This document shows, piece after piece, positions 1-6,193 of a DNA stretch of 7,939 bases. Origin of the DNA: Loktanella sp. GTDB lineage: Bacteria > Pseudomonadota > Alphaproteobacteria > Rhodobacterales > Rhodobacteraceae. The notes beneath the pieces are model-generated. The model saw only the letters and a list, made by a program, of their open reading frames with translations, was not told the origin of the DNA and did not search any database. Both the position numbers and the translations under genes were made by a program. The stretch's first letter is position 1. Each line of letters begins with the position of its first letter. Where the stretch lies: contig PUNR01000276.1 of the NCBI GenBank assembly GCA_003551805.1, positions 1-7,939 on the forward strand. Reading direction: 5' to 3'.

Positions 1-405
1 CATTAGCAGGCCGAAATCCGCGCAGGGGGCAAAGGTCAGTTCCTTGAAGATACCGCTGGAGGGTGTGGACAGAGTGGTCGTCGTCATCGCAAGGATCACA
101 TCGCGGATGCCGACATGGTCCTGCATCCCGCCACAAGACCCGATCCGGATCAGTGTTTGTGCGTCGTAATCGCGAATCAGTTCATTGGCGTAGATCGACA
201 TTGACGGCATGCCCATGCCCGACCCCTGGATCGTGACTGGATGCCCGTTCCATGTGCCGGTAAAACCCAGCATCCCGCGGACCTGGTTGATGCAACGCGG
301 ATCATCAAGATAGGTTTCCGCTGCCCATTTCGCGCGATACGGGTCGCCCGGCATCAATACTGTCGGGGCGATATCGCCTTTTGCTGCGCCAATATGAACT
401 GTCAT
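1..405 (-). CDS. deoD: Purine nucleoside phosphorylase, DeoD type (partial, C-terminus outside window)
   Basis: This cytosolic enzyme of purine salvage phosphorolyses purine (deoxy)nucleosides to a free base and (deoxy)ribose-1-phosphate. The 135 visible codons align without gaps to my memory of the E. coli hexameric DeoD N-terminus. They show VLMPGDPYRAK (about residues 16-26), QVRGMLGFTGT (41-51), SGMGMPSMSIY (62-72) and LIRIGSCGGM (85-94). Residues matching the known phosphate and ribose contacts are present: His4, Gly20, Arg24, Arg43, Arg87 and Ser90. The ATG at 405-403 is chosen because AGGAG lies at 412-416 with suitable spacing and because the numbering then matches the family. Only about 45 nt separate the upstream hairpin (451-480) from this ribosome binding site, and I see no good -10 box there. 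The gene may therefore depend partly on read-through from the H-NS gene. Roughly the last 40% of the protein (family length about 235-240 aa) is missing because of the window edge, not through truncation. Confidence 0.95.
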   Translation of the reverse strand, partial: MTVHIGAAKGDIAPTVLMPGDPYRAKWAAETYLDDPRCINQVRGMLGFTGTWNGHPVTIQGSGMGMPSMSIYANELIRDYDAQTLIRIGSCGGMQDHVGIRDVILAMTTTTLSTPSSGIFKELTFAPCADFGLLM

Positions 406-450
406 TCGCATCTCCTGTGGTTAGGCGGATGCCAACGCTTAGCGCAACAA

Positions 451-480
451 AGCGGGAGAGGGGAGACCCCCTTTCCCGCT
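451..480 (-). terminator. Probable intrinsic terminator or attenuator after the H-NS family gene
   Basis: The arms at 451-463 and 468-480 form a 13-bp stem (one G-T pair) around a 4-nt loop. The stem begins 6 nt beyond the stop codon of the H-NS gene. On the minus strand the stem is followed by TTGTTG, a poor T-run, so termination may be incomplete. Because the deoD ribosome binding site follows closely, the hairpin could set the ratio of H-NS to DeoD transcripts. No T-run follows on the plus strand. Confidence 0.7.
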
Positions 481-486
481 GAATTA

Positions 487-816
487 TCAGATTTCCATAG
501 CTTCTGGCGATGTGCCGTTTGCCAGAGCGTCTTTGAACCAGGCTGGCTGACGGCCTTTGCCGGTCCATGTCTGGCTGGTGTCAGCCGGGTTCTGGTATTT
601 AGCAGGGGCCGAAGATTTTGGCCCTGCCTTTGCTTTGCGCCCTGTCGCACCGCCGGTGATTTCCGCAAGCGAAAATCCGTGTTCGGCGGCGGCCTTTTCT
701 GCTGCATCAAGGGCTGCTTTTCTGTCTCTTTCAGCCGCGCTTACCAATGCTTTTTCAACATCGACCTTGAGCTTTTCAAGTTCTGCCCGTGTCATTGAAG
801 AAAGGTCTTTATTCAT
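487..816 (-). CDS. H-NS family nucleoid-associated DNA-binding protein (HvrA-like)
   Basis: This is a small (109 aa) nucleoid-structuring protein and transcriptional regulator that is expected to bind AT-rich, curved DNA. Residues about 8-46 are rich in Leu, Ala, Glu and Lys and look like the N-terminal coiled-coil oligomerisation segment (MTRAELEKLKVDVEKAL). A flexible Gly/Lys/Ala/Pro linker follows at about 54-73. The C-terminal DNA-binding core has YQNP (74-77) and TWTGKGRQPAW (83-93), the signature H-NS loop. Family knowledge: the Rhodobacter member HvrA regulates photosynthesis and nitrogen-fixation genes; no such targets are visible here. The ATG at 816 is preferred because GGAA at 826-829 then has 9 nt spacing. 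The ATG at 822 would add two residues, with spacing that is too short. The gene lies between ecm and deoD on the same strand, 97 nt after the ecm stop, and is followed by a strong hairpin. It could have its own promoter in 817-913 or be read through from ecm. Confidence 0.92.
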   Translation of the reverse strand: MNKDLSSMTRAELEKLKVDVEKALVSAAERDRKAALDAAEKAAAEHGFSLAEITGGATGRKAKAGPKSSAPAKYQNPADTSQTWTGKGRQPAWFKDALANGTSPEAMEI

Positions 817-832
817 GATCATCTGTTCCGAT

Positions 833-852
833 CTACGTTGCAATGGACGTAG
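833..852 (-). promoter_or_regulatory. Inverted repeat in the leader of the H-NS family gene
   Basis: CTACGT at 833-838 and ACGTAG at 847-852 form a perfect 6-bp inverted repeat around 8 nt containing TTGCAA. In the mRNA this would be a stem-loop ending 16 nt upstream of the preferred ATG, just before the weak ribosome binding site. It could be an operator or an RNA element. A 6-bp arm can arise by chance, and no function is shown. Confidence 0.3.
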
Positions 853-864
853 CAATAGCAATTA

Positions 865-877
865 ATTTCGCCGAAAT
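865..877. promoter_or_regulatory. Palindrome ATTTCGCCGAAAT upstream of the H-NS family gene
   Basis: This is a perfect 6+1+6 palindrome in the 97-nt gap between ecm and the H-NS gene. It lies about 50 nt upstream of the H-NS start, where an operator could sit. As RNA it would be only a weak 5-6 bp stem, followed on the minus strand by TAATTGC with no T-run, so I do not call it the ecm terminator. I found no clear intrinsic terminator after ecm and no convincing -35/-10 pair in this gap. Confidence 0.25.
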
Positions 878-913
878 AAATCCTGCGTTTAAAAACCTGC
901 CGAAAAGGATAGA

Positions 914-2881
914 TTATTCTGCTGCGGTCAGCCTTGGGTCTGCAAGAGTGACGATATCTGCCATGATCTTGTTCAATTCGAAATCTTTCGGCGTATAGAC
1001 TTTTGCCACCCCCATCGCCCGCAGCGCAATTGCGTCATCATCGGGAATTATGCCGCCCGCAACCACGGGAATGTGGTCCAAACCGGCAGCCCGCAATTTG
1101 GCCATGACATCGCGCACCAATGGCACATGCGACCCCGACAGGATCGAAAGCCCGATAACATGCGCGCCGTTTTCATGGGCCGATGCGATGATTTCGTCAG
1201 GCGTCAGTCGGATACCTTCATAGGCGATATCCATGCCGCAATCGCGGGCGCGCGCTGCGATCTGTTCGGCGCCGTTGGAATGGCCATCCAGACCGGGTTT
1301 GCCCATCATGAATTTGAGCCTGCGGCCCAAGGCATGGCTGACCTGATTAACCTGTTCACGCAGATCGTCCAGTCCTTCGGTCCGGTTGGACGGGTTCGCG
1401 CTGACGCCTGTAGGGGCGCGATACTGGCCGAACACGGCGCGGATCACGTCAGACCATTCACCTGTCGTCACACCGGCGCGTGCGCAGGCGATGGACGGGA
1501 TCATGATGTTGGTGTCGCTTTGCGCCGCATCACGCAGGGCGGCCAGCGCGTCACGCACGGCTGATGCGTCGCGGGCGGCTTTCCATGCGGCAAGGCGGCC
1601 CAGCTGGTCTGCCTCTGCCTCGGGGTCGGCGATCATGATGGCATCGTCGCCGGCGGTCAGGGGCGATGGTTCGCCCGCCTGCCATTTGTTCAGGCAAACA
1701 ACGGTTGTTGCGCCGCTTTCGATACCGGCGATGCGCGCGGCATTGCTTTCGACAAGGCGTGATTTCATGTAGCCGATCGCATTTACCGCGCCACCCATCC
1801 CGTCGATCTGCGCCAGTTCAGCACGCGCCCCTTCTTTCAATTCATTCACTTTGCGGTCAATTGCGGGGTTGCCGTCAAACAGATCGTCAAATTCCAGAAG
1901 ATCGGTTTCATAGGCCAGAATTTGCTGCATCCGCAAAGACCATTGCTGATCCCATGGGCGCGGCAGACCCAACGCTTCGTTCCAAGCAGGCAATTGCACG
2001 GCGCGCGCGCGGGCGTTTTTCGACAGGGTTACTGCCAGCGTTTCCAGTAAAATCCGGTAGACGTTGTTTTCCGGCTGCTGCTCGGTCAGGCCCAGCGAAT
2101 TGACCTGCACGCCATAGCGGAAACGGCGGTATTTGGCATCTTCGACGCCATAACGGGTGGCGCAGATTTCATCCCATAATTCGACAAAGGCGCGCATCTT
2201 GCACAATTCGGTCACGAAACGGATTCCGGCGTTCACGAAAAACGAAATGCGGCCAACCATTTCGGGGAAATGTTCGTTCGGCACCTTGCCGCGCAGATCA
2301 TCCAATACTGCCGTAGCGGTCGCCAGCGCAAAGGCCAGTTCTTCCTCGGGCGTCGCACCTGCCTCTTGCAGGTGATAGGAACACACGTTCATCGGGTTCC
2401 ATTTGGGAAGGTGTTCGCGGGTATAGGCCGCGACATCGGTAATCATCCGCAAAGAAGGTTCGGGCGGGCAGATATAGGTGCCGCGCGACAGGTATTCCTT
2501 GATAATATCATTCTGCACCGTGCCTTGCAGCGCGCTGACATCGGCGCCTTGTTCTTCGGCCACCGCGATATAAAGCGCCAGCAGCCAAGGGGCCGTCGCG
2601 TTGATCGTCATGGACGTATTCATCTGATCCAGCGGGATATCGTCGAACAACATCCGCATATCGCCCAGATGCGCCACGGGCACGCCGACCTTGCCGACCT
2701 CGCCCTTAGCCAGAATATGGTCACTATCATAGCCGGTTTGCGTGGGCAGATCAAAAGCGACGGACAGGCCGGTCTGTCCCTTGGCCAAGTTCCCCCGATA
2801 AAGCGCGTTGGACGCTTTGGCAGTGGAATGGCCCGCATAGGTGCGGAACAGCCAGGGGCGATCTTTTTGCATCTGCGACAT
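914..2881 (-). CDS. ecm: Ethylmalonyl-CoA mutase (coenzyme B12-dependent)
   Basis: This cytosolic adenosylcobalamin-dependent carbon-skeleton mutase converts (2R)-ethylmalonyl-CoA to (2S)-methylsuccinyl-CoA in the ethylmalonyl-CoA pathway. The 655-aa protein combines both parts of the family in one chain. An N-terminal acyl-CoA mutase TIM barrel covers about residues 8-500, with RTYAGHSTAKASN at 13-25, GLSVAFDLPTQTGYDSD at 38-54 and MNTSMTINATAP at 87-98. A C-terminal B12-binding domain covers about 522-650. There the base-off ligand motif is LDGHSNG at 531-537 (Asp532, His534, Gly537), followed by SILSGSH at 579-584 and VVAGG at 606-610. The overall sequence matches Ecm rather than methylmalonyl-CoA mutase or isobutyryl-CoA mutase, from memory of the Rhodobacter enzyme. 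The ATG at 2881 is chosen because AGGAG at 2890-2894 sits 8 nt upstream; an in-frame extension to 2911 has no such site. The gene has its own promoter (2932-2959) and lies about 3.4 kb from ccr, which encodes an earlier step of the same pathway. Confidence 0.95.
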   Translation of the reverse strand: MSQMQKDRPWLFRTYAGHSTAKASNALYRGNLAKGQTGLSVAFDLPTQTGYDSDHILAKGEVGKVGVPVAHLGDMRMLFDDIPLDQMNTSMTINATAPWLLALYIAVAEEQGADVSALQGTVQNDIIKEYLSRGTYICPPEPSLRMITDVAAYTREHLPKWNPMNVCSYHLQEAGATPEEELAFALATATAVLDDLRGKVPNEHFPEMVGRISFFVNAGIRFVTELCKMRAFVELWDEICATRYGVEDAKYRRFRYGVQVNSLGLTEQQPENNVYRILLETLAVTLSKNARARAVQLPAWNEALGLPRPWDQQWSLRMQQILAYETDLLEFDDLFDGNPAIDRKVNELKEGARAELAQIDGMGGAVNAIGYMKSRLVESNAARIAGIESGATTVVCLNKWQAGEPSPLTAGDDAIMIADPEAEADQLGRLAAWKAARDASAVRDALAALRDAAQSDTNIMIPSIACARAGVTTGEWSDVIRAVFGQYRAPTGVSANPSNRTEGLDDLREQVNQVSHALGRRLKFMMGKPGLDGHSNGAEQIAARARDCGMDIAYEGIRLTPDEIIASAHENGAHVIGLSILSGSHVPLVRDVMAKLRAAGLDHIPVVAGGIIPDDDAIALRAMGVAKVYTPKDFELNKIMADIVTLADPRLTAAE

Positions 2882-2889
2882 GGGCCTGT

Positions 2890-2894
2890 CTCCT
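2890..2894 (-). promoter_or_regulatory. Ribosome binding site of ecm
   Basis: AGGAG on the minus strand, 8 nt before the ATG at 2881. It decides this start over the in-frame codon 30 nt further upstream. Confidence 0.85.
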
Positions 2895-2931
2895 TGAATC
2901 ACGGCGCGCAATTAAATTACGCTTTCAATCA

Positions 2932-2959
2932 ACTATCCGACATTTTGTGGCGCTGTCAA
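2932..2959 (-). promoter_or_regulatory. Predicted sigma70-type promoter of ecm
   Basis: On the minus strand a perfect -35 TTGACA (2954-2959) is separated by 16 nt from GATAGT (2932-2937, 4 of 6 matches to TATAAT). This would start transcription near 2925 and give a leader of roughly 45 nt before the ATG at 2881. It is the best promoter match that I see in the window. Confidence 0.65.
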
Positions 2960-2962
2960 TTC

Positions 2963-2975
2963 GCCGCAGTGCGGC
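2963..2975. promoter_or_regulatory. Palindrome GCCGCAGTGCGGC beside the ecm -35 box (candidate operator)
   Basis: Perfect 6-bp arms flank a single central base, and the element ends 3 bp upstream of the ecm -35 hexamer, a typical activator or repressor position. On the ecm coding strand it reads GCCGCACTGCGGC. The ccr leader holds an 11-of-13 match at 6242-6254. I cannot name a factor. Confidence 0.35.
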
Positions 2976-2986
2976 ATGATCTGATT

Positions 2987-3014
2987 TTGACGCAACATTT
3001 TTGTGCGATTTAAC
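2987..3014 (+). promoter_or_regulatory. Candidate plus-strand promoter in the ecm upstream region
   Basis: TTGACG (2987-2992, 5 of 6 matches) is separated by 16 nt from TTTAAC (3009-3014, 4 of 6 matches), which points away from ecm. A start near 3021 would produce a transcript running toward the hairpin and T-run at 3365-3395. No recognisable gene lies between them. This is a prediction from consensus matching only. Confidence 0.3.
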
Positions 3015-3364
3015 GTTGCTGCGTTCATGCGGTGATAGTTCCTACGACGCGGACGGGGGCGTCAGTTTGGCACAAGGACAGGCTCTCGCGCAGTCGGCAG
3101 GCGGTGGCCGACCTATCGGATTGTCTTCATTCCGGCGTCAATCGCCATCACTTTGCTATCTGGCGCAAGCGTTTCGGCGGCGAACTGGTTTTGTTCCGTT
3201 GTGTTCAAAGTGCCATGGGCAAAGAAATCCGGAAAAAACCGAATCAATGACGGGTGCAGATATTGCATTGCATTGGATGACACCAGTCAAACAGTGACCA
3301 AAAGTTTCAGCAATGCGCTGTGCCAAATCCATCCTCTTGGAACAGCCTAACTGATATAGCAATA
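3015..3364. other. Intergenic stretch without a recognised gene
   Basis: About 350 bases lie between the ecm upstream region and the hairpin at 3365. Open frames exist on both strands (up to 98 codons on the plus strand, 3001-3297, and 82 on the minus strand, 3156-3404). None has a good ribosome binding site or a recognisable motif, and the plus-strand translations are rich in Arg, Cys and Ser as is typical of spurious frames. A short ATTGC tandem (about 3263-3274) is present. The stretch could encode a small RNA, hold a decayed gene, or be plain spacer. Confidence 0.5.
3113..3268 (-). CDS. Doubtful 51-codon ORF, unknown function
   Basis: The minus strand is open from an ATG at 3268 to a TAG at 3113-3115, or from an in-frame GTG about 15 nt further upstream. 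The translation has a more natural composition than the competing frames: an aromatic start (MQYLHPSLIRFFPDFF), an Asn/Gln/Thr/Glu-rich middle and a basic end (DAGMKTIR). I see no Shine-Dalgarno sequence, no signal peptide and no membrane segment, and I recognise no family. It lies about 230 nt upstream of ecm on the same strand. An ORF of this length is expected by chance, so this entry is a candidate only. Confidence 0.15.
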   Translation of the reverse strand: MQYLHPSLIRFFPDFFAHGTLNTTEQNQFAAETLAPDSKVMAIDAGMKTIR

Positions 3365-3395
3365 GGCCGGCAGTTCGGGAACCGCCGGCCGTTTT
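3365..3395 (+). terminator. Strong GC hairpin followed by TTTT on the plus strand
   Basis: GGCCGGC (3365-3371) pairs with GCCGGCC (3384-3390). After one mismatch, GTT (3373-3375) pairs with AAC (3380-3382) around a CGGG loop. GTTTTAT follows on the plus strand. On the minus strand the following bases are TATTGC, so termination should work better for plus-strand transcripts. The minus-strand Hint gene ends only 26 nt to the right of 3395 and may also use this hairpin. No recognised plus-strand gene ends here. Confidence 0.65.
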
Positions 3396-3420
3396 ATAGG
3401 ACAAAAAGATCCCCGAAGTG

Positions 3421-4608
3421 TCAGCTTTCGATCAGGCTATGCGCGTTCTTGCCATGACGGTCGGCCAGCTTGCGTGCGCTGCCGCCGCGCACGACAGGGC
3501 GGGCAAAATCGACGGGCGTTGTCGTCGCCCCCGGCATCAGCGTCAGGATTTCACGGCGCGTTGCACAGTCGAGCGTGGCGAGTGACATTGGCCCCACATA
3601 GAAGCTTTCCATCGGTGCACCATCTGCGAAAACGATCTGGTGTGCATCAAACATCAGGTGGACATAATGCACGTCGGTCACATCTTCGGCCAGCGTGATG
3701 CCGGGCAGCCCGACAAGATCCTTGGCTGCGATCAGCACTTCGCGGGTGTCGAACATGCGCAGCGCAACGCGGGACCGCACCAGCACGCGGTGCTGCGGTG
3801 ATACCAGCACATCGCGCGTCGGCAGACCGTCGCCAAGCGCGCCTGTCGCAATGCGAATAGGGCGCCATTTAGGGTGCTTTTGCAAGTCCTGTGCGCTGAC
3901 CTGCCGTTGCCCGGTCCAGACCAATGCCTGCGGACCATTATCAGCCGTCACAACCATATCACCTGCCAGCAGCGTTTCGACAGCGCGCAGACCGTCCTGC
4001 GTCTGGATCATCGCGCCCGCCACAAAGCAAAGCGGAAAGAAGCCAGTGTCCAGAACGGGCGCAGCCACGCCTTCGCCTAATCTCACATCATTTGAATAGG
4101 GGTTGAATCTACTGCTACCGTCGCGAACGCCGCCAGCGGTCCTGGCCCAGGGATTGATAGCCCCCTGATAAGTGCTGTCGTCAATTTCGACGAGCGTGAA
4201 TGTCGTCCCGATTGGCGGTGGCCCGACCCATTGCTGCGCAACCGGATCCCAACCTTGGGTCATAATACTGCCATTGTAATCGGTATCGGTGCTTCCCGAT
4301 ACTTTCACCTTACCAATGAAATATTCGATTCCGTTATCGTCGCGCACGACAAATCCATAATCCATCTCGATGGATTGTCCTGCGGCAAAAGTTCTGCCGC
4401 TGATGGTATAGCTTTGGCTTAGACCGCCTGCGACGCTGCTACTGTCCGCTATTGCATTGCCGTTCACCGTGACGGTTTGACCCGCAGAAGGGTTCGTCAG
4501 CGAAATTTGCTGCCCGGTATTCGCGTCGCCGCTATTGTTACTGTCGCGAAGCATGTCGAACGGGTCGTCCCATGCATCGCGGTCAAACAGGTAAAACGTA
4601 AAAGACAT
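3421..4608 (-). CDS. Hint-domain (intein/hedgehog-like) protein with unknown N-terminal region
   Basis: This 395-aa protein has a Hint_2-type domain from about residue 194 to 345. The domain opens with the presumed nucleophile Cys194 in LCFVAGAMIQT, continues with the block-A-like VETLLAGDMVVTADNG (210-225) and WTGQRQV (231-237), and has a block-B-like LVSPQHRVLVRS with His273. It closes with VHYVHLMFDAHQIVFADG (313-330) and MESFYVGP (333-340). Hint domains perform N-S acyl shifts that can cleave the chain before the cysteine. I see no C-terminal His-Asn pair, so cleavage rather than splicing is inferred. Residues 1-190 are Gly/Ser/Thr/Asp-rich and look beta-stranded; I recognise no family and no Sec signal peptide. 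The final 50 residues are basic. The ATG at 4608 is chosen because GGAG (4615-4618) then lies 6 nt upstream; the ATG at 4611 is too close. Such proteins are common in Rhodobacteraceae and their roles are largely unknown. Nothing ties it to its EMC-pathway neighbours beyond position. Confidence 0.85.
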   Translation of the reverse strand: MSFTFYLFDRDAWDDPFDMLRDSNNSGDANTGQQISLTNPSAGQTVTVNGNAIADSSSVAGGLSQSYTISGRTFAAGQSIEMDYGFVVRDDNGIEYFIGKVKVSGSTDTDYNGSIMTQGWDPVAQQWVGPPPIGTTFTLVEIDDSTYQGAINPWARTAGGVRDGSSRFNPYSNDVRLGEGVAAPVLDTGFFPLCFVAGAMIQTQDGLRAVETLLAGDMVVTADNGPQALVWTGQRQVSAQDLQKHPKWRPIRIATGALGDGLPTRDVLVSPQHRVLVRSRVALRMFDTREVLIAAKDLVGLPGITLAEDVTDVHYVHLMFDAHQIVFADGAPMESFYVGPMSLATLDCATRREILTLMPGATTTPVDFARPVVRGGSARKLADRHGKNAHSLIES

Positions 4609-4614
4609 CATAAA

Positions 4615-4618
4615 CTCC
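4615..4618 (-). promoter_or_regulatory. Ribosome binding site of the Hint gene
   Basis: GGAG on the minus strand, 6 nt before the ATG at 4608 and 3 nt before the adjacent ATG at 4611. The spacing favours the second of the two tandem start codons. Confidence 0.7.
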
Positions 4619-4750
4619 ACGACACTGGTACAAAGTTACAAAACACATGTCAGGCTAAGCATATGCGTCCAAGATATTCAAATTTAAACTCGTTAAGATC
4701 AATTGTATCCACCAGCAAAACAAAGGGTCTAGCGATGGACATTTGCTGAC

Positions 4751-4781
4751 GTTTGCGACAATTTCCATCCATGACGCAAAC
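4751..4781. promoter_or_regulatory. Inverted repeat GTTTGCG-N17-CGCAAAC spanning the acyltransferase start
   Basis: Perfect 7-bp arms at 4751-4757 and 4775-4781 flank the presumed ATG at 4771, which lacks a Shine-Dalgarno sequence. As DNA this could be a regulator site with TTTGC-type half-sites. As RNA it would enclose the start codon in a 17-nt loop. The divergent gap 4609-4770 must also hold promoters for the Hint gene and the acyltransferase gene; I see only weak hexamer matches there. Confidence 0.3.
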
Positions 4782-6168
4782 TATATCAATGCCGGTCTGG
4801 GCCTTTGTTCTGATTGTCCTGTTTGCCGGGGTGACATTTGCGTCGCATTTCCTGTTTCCGTCGGTCCGATGGTTTTTCCGCAAACGCGCCGAACGGGTGA
4901 TCGCGCGGGTCAACAAAAAGCTGCAACGCCCGATCGAGCCTTTCAAGCTGGCGCACCGCTATGACATGATCCAGCGGCTGATCTATGACCCCGAGGTGAC
5001 GCAAGCAGTCGTCGATCACGCCCGCCGCAATAACGTGCCCGAAAACGTCGCCTTTGAAAAAGCCCGCGGTTACGCACGCGAGATCGTGCCATCGTTTTCC
5101 GCGACCGCCTATTTCAGCATCGGGATCAGGCTGGCGCGCTGGCTGTCAAAATCCTTGTACCGCATCCAGCTTGGCACGCTTGATCGGAAACGTATGGCCG
5201 AAATCGACCCCGACGCTGCCGTCGTCTTTGTCATCAACCACCGCAGCAATATGGATTATGTGCTTGTCACATATCTGGCCGCAAATGCCGGTGCCTTGTC
5301 CTATGCTGTGGGCGAATGGGCGCGGGTCTGGCCCCTATCACCGATCATCCGGGCTATGGGGGCGTATTTTATCCGGCGCAATTCGCGTGGCGCACTTTAT
5401 CGGCGGGTGTGGTCGCGGTATGTCCAGATGGCCACACGCGCAGGCGTGACGCAGGCCGTTTTCCCCGAAGGCGGGCTGACGCTGGATGGCAAACTGGCCA
5501 CACCGCGCACCGGTTTGCTGAACTATATCATTGAAGATTTCGACCCCGCCGCGCGCGAAGTTATCTTTGTTCCCGTTGCTTTGAATTACGACCGCGTGCT
5601 GGAAGACACGATCCTGATTGCCGCGCATAAATCCGGCACGCGCAGGTTTCGTCCATCGTTGGTCAATGTGTTCATCAGGCTTGGCCGCCATTTCGCGCAG
5701 CGGATCACGGGACGGTTCAAGGGTTATGGCACTGCGTCAGTCAGTTTCGGTGAACCGTTAGAGCTGTCGCGTTTTGCCCAAACCGCCGAAGGCGATCTGA
5801 CCAAGGCTGTCGCATCAGCCCTGATGCAGCGCATTGCGGATGTGACCCCCGTCCCCGGTGTACCATTGGTTGCGCGGCATCTGTTGGCGCTGACGCCGGC
5901 CCCGAAAGACGCGCTGGTCGGCGCCGTTGGCGCGTCAATGCAGCTTTTGCAGGACAAGCAGATCCCCCGCCCGCGACGCAGTGCCGAAGATGTCGTAAAG
6001 GACGCGCTGGACCGGATGGAGGCGCGCCGGTTGGTCACCTTGCAAGGCGATACAGTCGCCGTGACAGAGCTTGGCGCACCTATTTTGACTTATTACGCCA
6101 ATTCCATTGCCCATCATTTTGACAAAGAGGCCGAGCCCTTGCTTATTTCTGCGACGCAGCAGACATAA
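4771..6168 (+). CDS. Membrane-anchored PlsB/GPAT-like glycerophospholipid acyltransferase
   Basis: This enzyme is predicted to transfer a fatty acyl group to glycerol-3-phosphate or lysophosphatidate in membrane phospholipid synthesis, at the cytoplasmic face of the inner membrane. It has 465 aa. A single N-terminal membrane segment (about 9-30) precedes a basic stretch (33-49). The four acyltransferase blocks follow in order: the HX4D motif NHRSNMDY with His147 and Asp152; GAYFIRRNS (187-195) for phosphate binding; FPEGG (221-225) with Glu223; and VPVALNYDRVLED (257-269). The GAYFIRR and VPVALNYD blocks resemble PlsB/GPAT more than PlsC. The length is far below that of E. coli PlsB (about 800 aa) and above that of PlsC (about 245 aa), so the substrate is left open. 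The C-terminal third (about 350-465) is family-specific and unrecognised. The ATG at 4771 is chosen by the hydrophobic N-terminus that follows; no Shine-Dalgarno sequence supports it, and TTG at 4753 or ATG at 4789 are alternatives. It is divergent from the Hint gene and lies 116 nt before ccr on the same strand. Confidence 0.88.
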   Translation: MTQTISMPVWAFVLIVLFAGVTFASHFLFPSVRWFFRKRAERVIARVNKKLQRPIEPFKLAHRYDMIQRLIYDPEVTQAVVDHARRNNVPENVAFEKARGYAREIVPSFSATAYFSIGIRLARWLSKSLYRIQLGTLDRKRMAEIDPDAAVVFVINHRSNMDYVLVTYLAANAGALSYAVGEWARVWPLSPIIRAMGAYFIRRNSRGALYRRVWSRYVQMATRAGVTQAVFPEGGLTLDGKLATPRTGLLNYIIEDFDPAAREVIFVPVALNYDRVLEDTILIAAHKSGTRRFRPSLVNVFIRLGRHFAQRITGRFKGYGTASVSFGEPLELSRFAQTAEGDLTKAVASALMQRIADVTPVPGVPLVARHLLALTPAPKDALVGAVGASMQLLQDKQIPRPRRSAEDVVKDALDRMEARRLVTLQGDTVAVTELGAPILTYYANSIAHHFDKEAEPLLISATQQT

Positions 6169-6193
6169 AATTACAAAAAAGACCCTCTGGGTG

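Noticed and set aside
241..798. Plus-strand open frame of 185 codons across the deoD/H-NS gene boundary
   Set aside because: It overlaps two recognised minus-strand genes and a hairpin, and its translation is Cys-, Arg- and Phe-rich with no recognisable domain.
1073..1564. Plus-strand open frame of 163 codons inside ecm
   Set aside because: It is antisense to the conserved B12-binding region of ecm and shows no independent coding signal.
2270..3013. Long plus-strand open frame (247 codons) opposite the 5' part of ecm
   Set aside because: It lies entirely antisense to the well-supported ecm gene and its promoter, its translation is rich in Arg, His and Gly, and no motif or ribosome binding site is visible. 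It is a codon-bias shadow.
3261..3274. Three tandem ATTGC-like units
   Set aside because: The repeat is too short and low in information to be called a repeat element or binding array.
3001..3297. Plus-strand open frame of 98 codons in the ecm-Hint gap
   Set aside because: It has no ribosome binding site and a Cys/Arg/Ser-rich translation with no recognisable family. Its start lies inside the candidate plus-strand promoter.
3156..3404. Minus-strand open frame of 82 codons in the ecm-Hint gap
   Set aside because: Its first codons run through the strong hairpin at 3365-3390, there is no ribosome binding site, and the translation matches nothing I know.
3401..3434. Possible minus-strand terminator at the Hint gene stop (a weak GATCGAA/TTC-GATC pairing followed by TTTTT)
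   Set aside because: The stem is short with a 3-nt bulge and includes the stop codon. The T-run is real, but the pairing is too weak to call.
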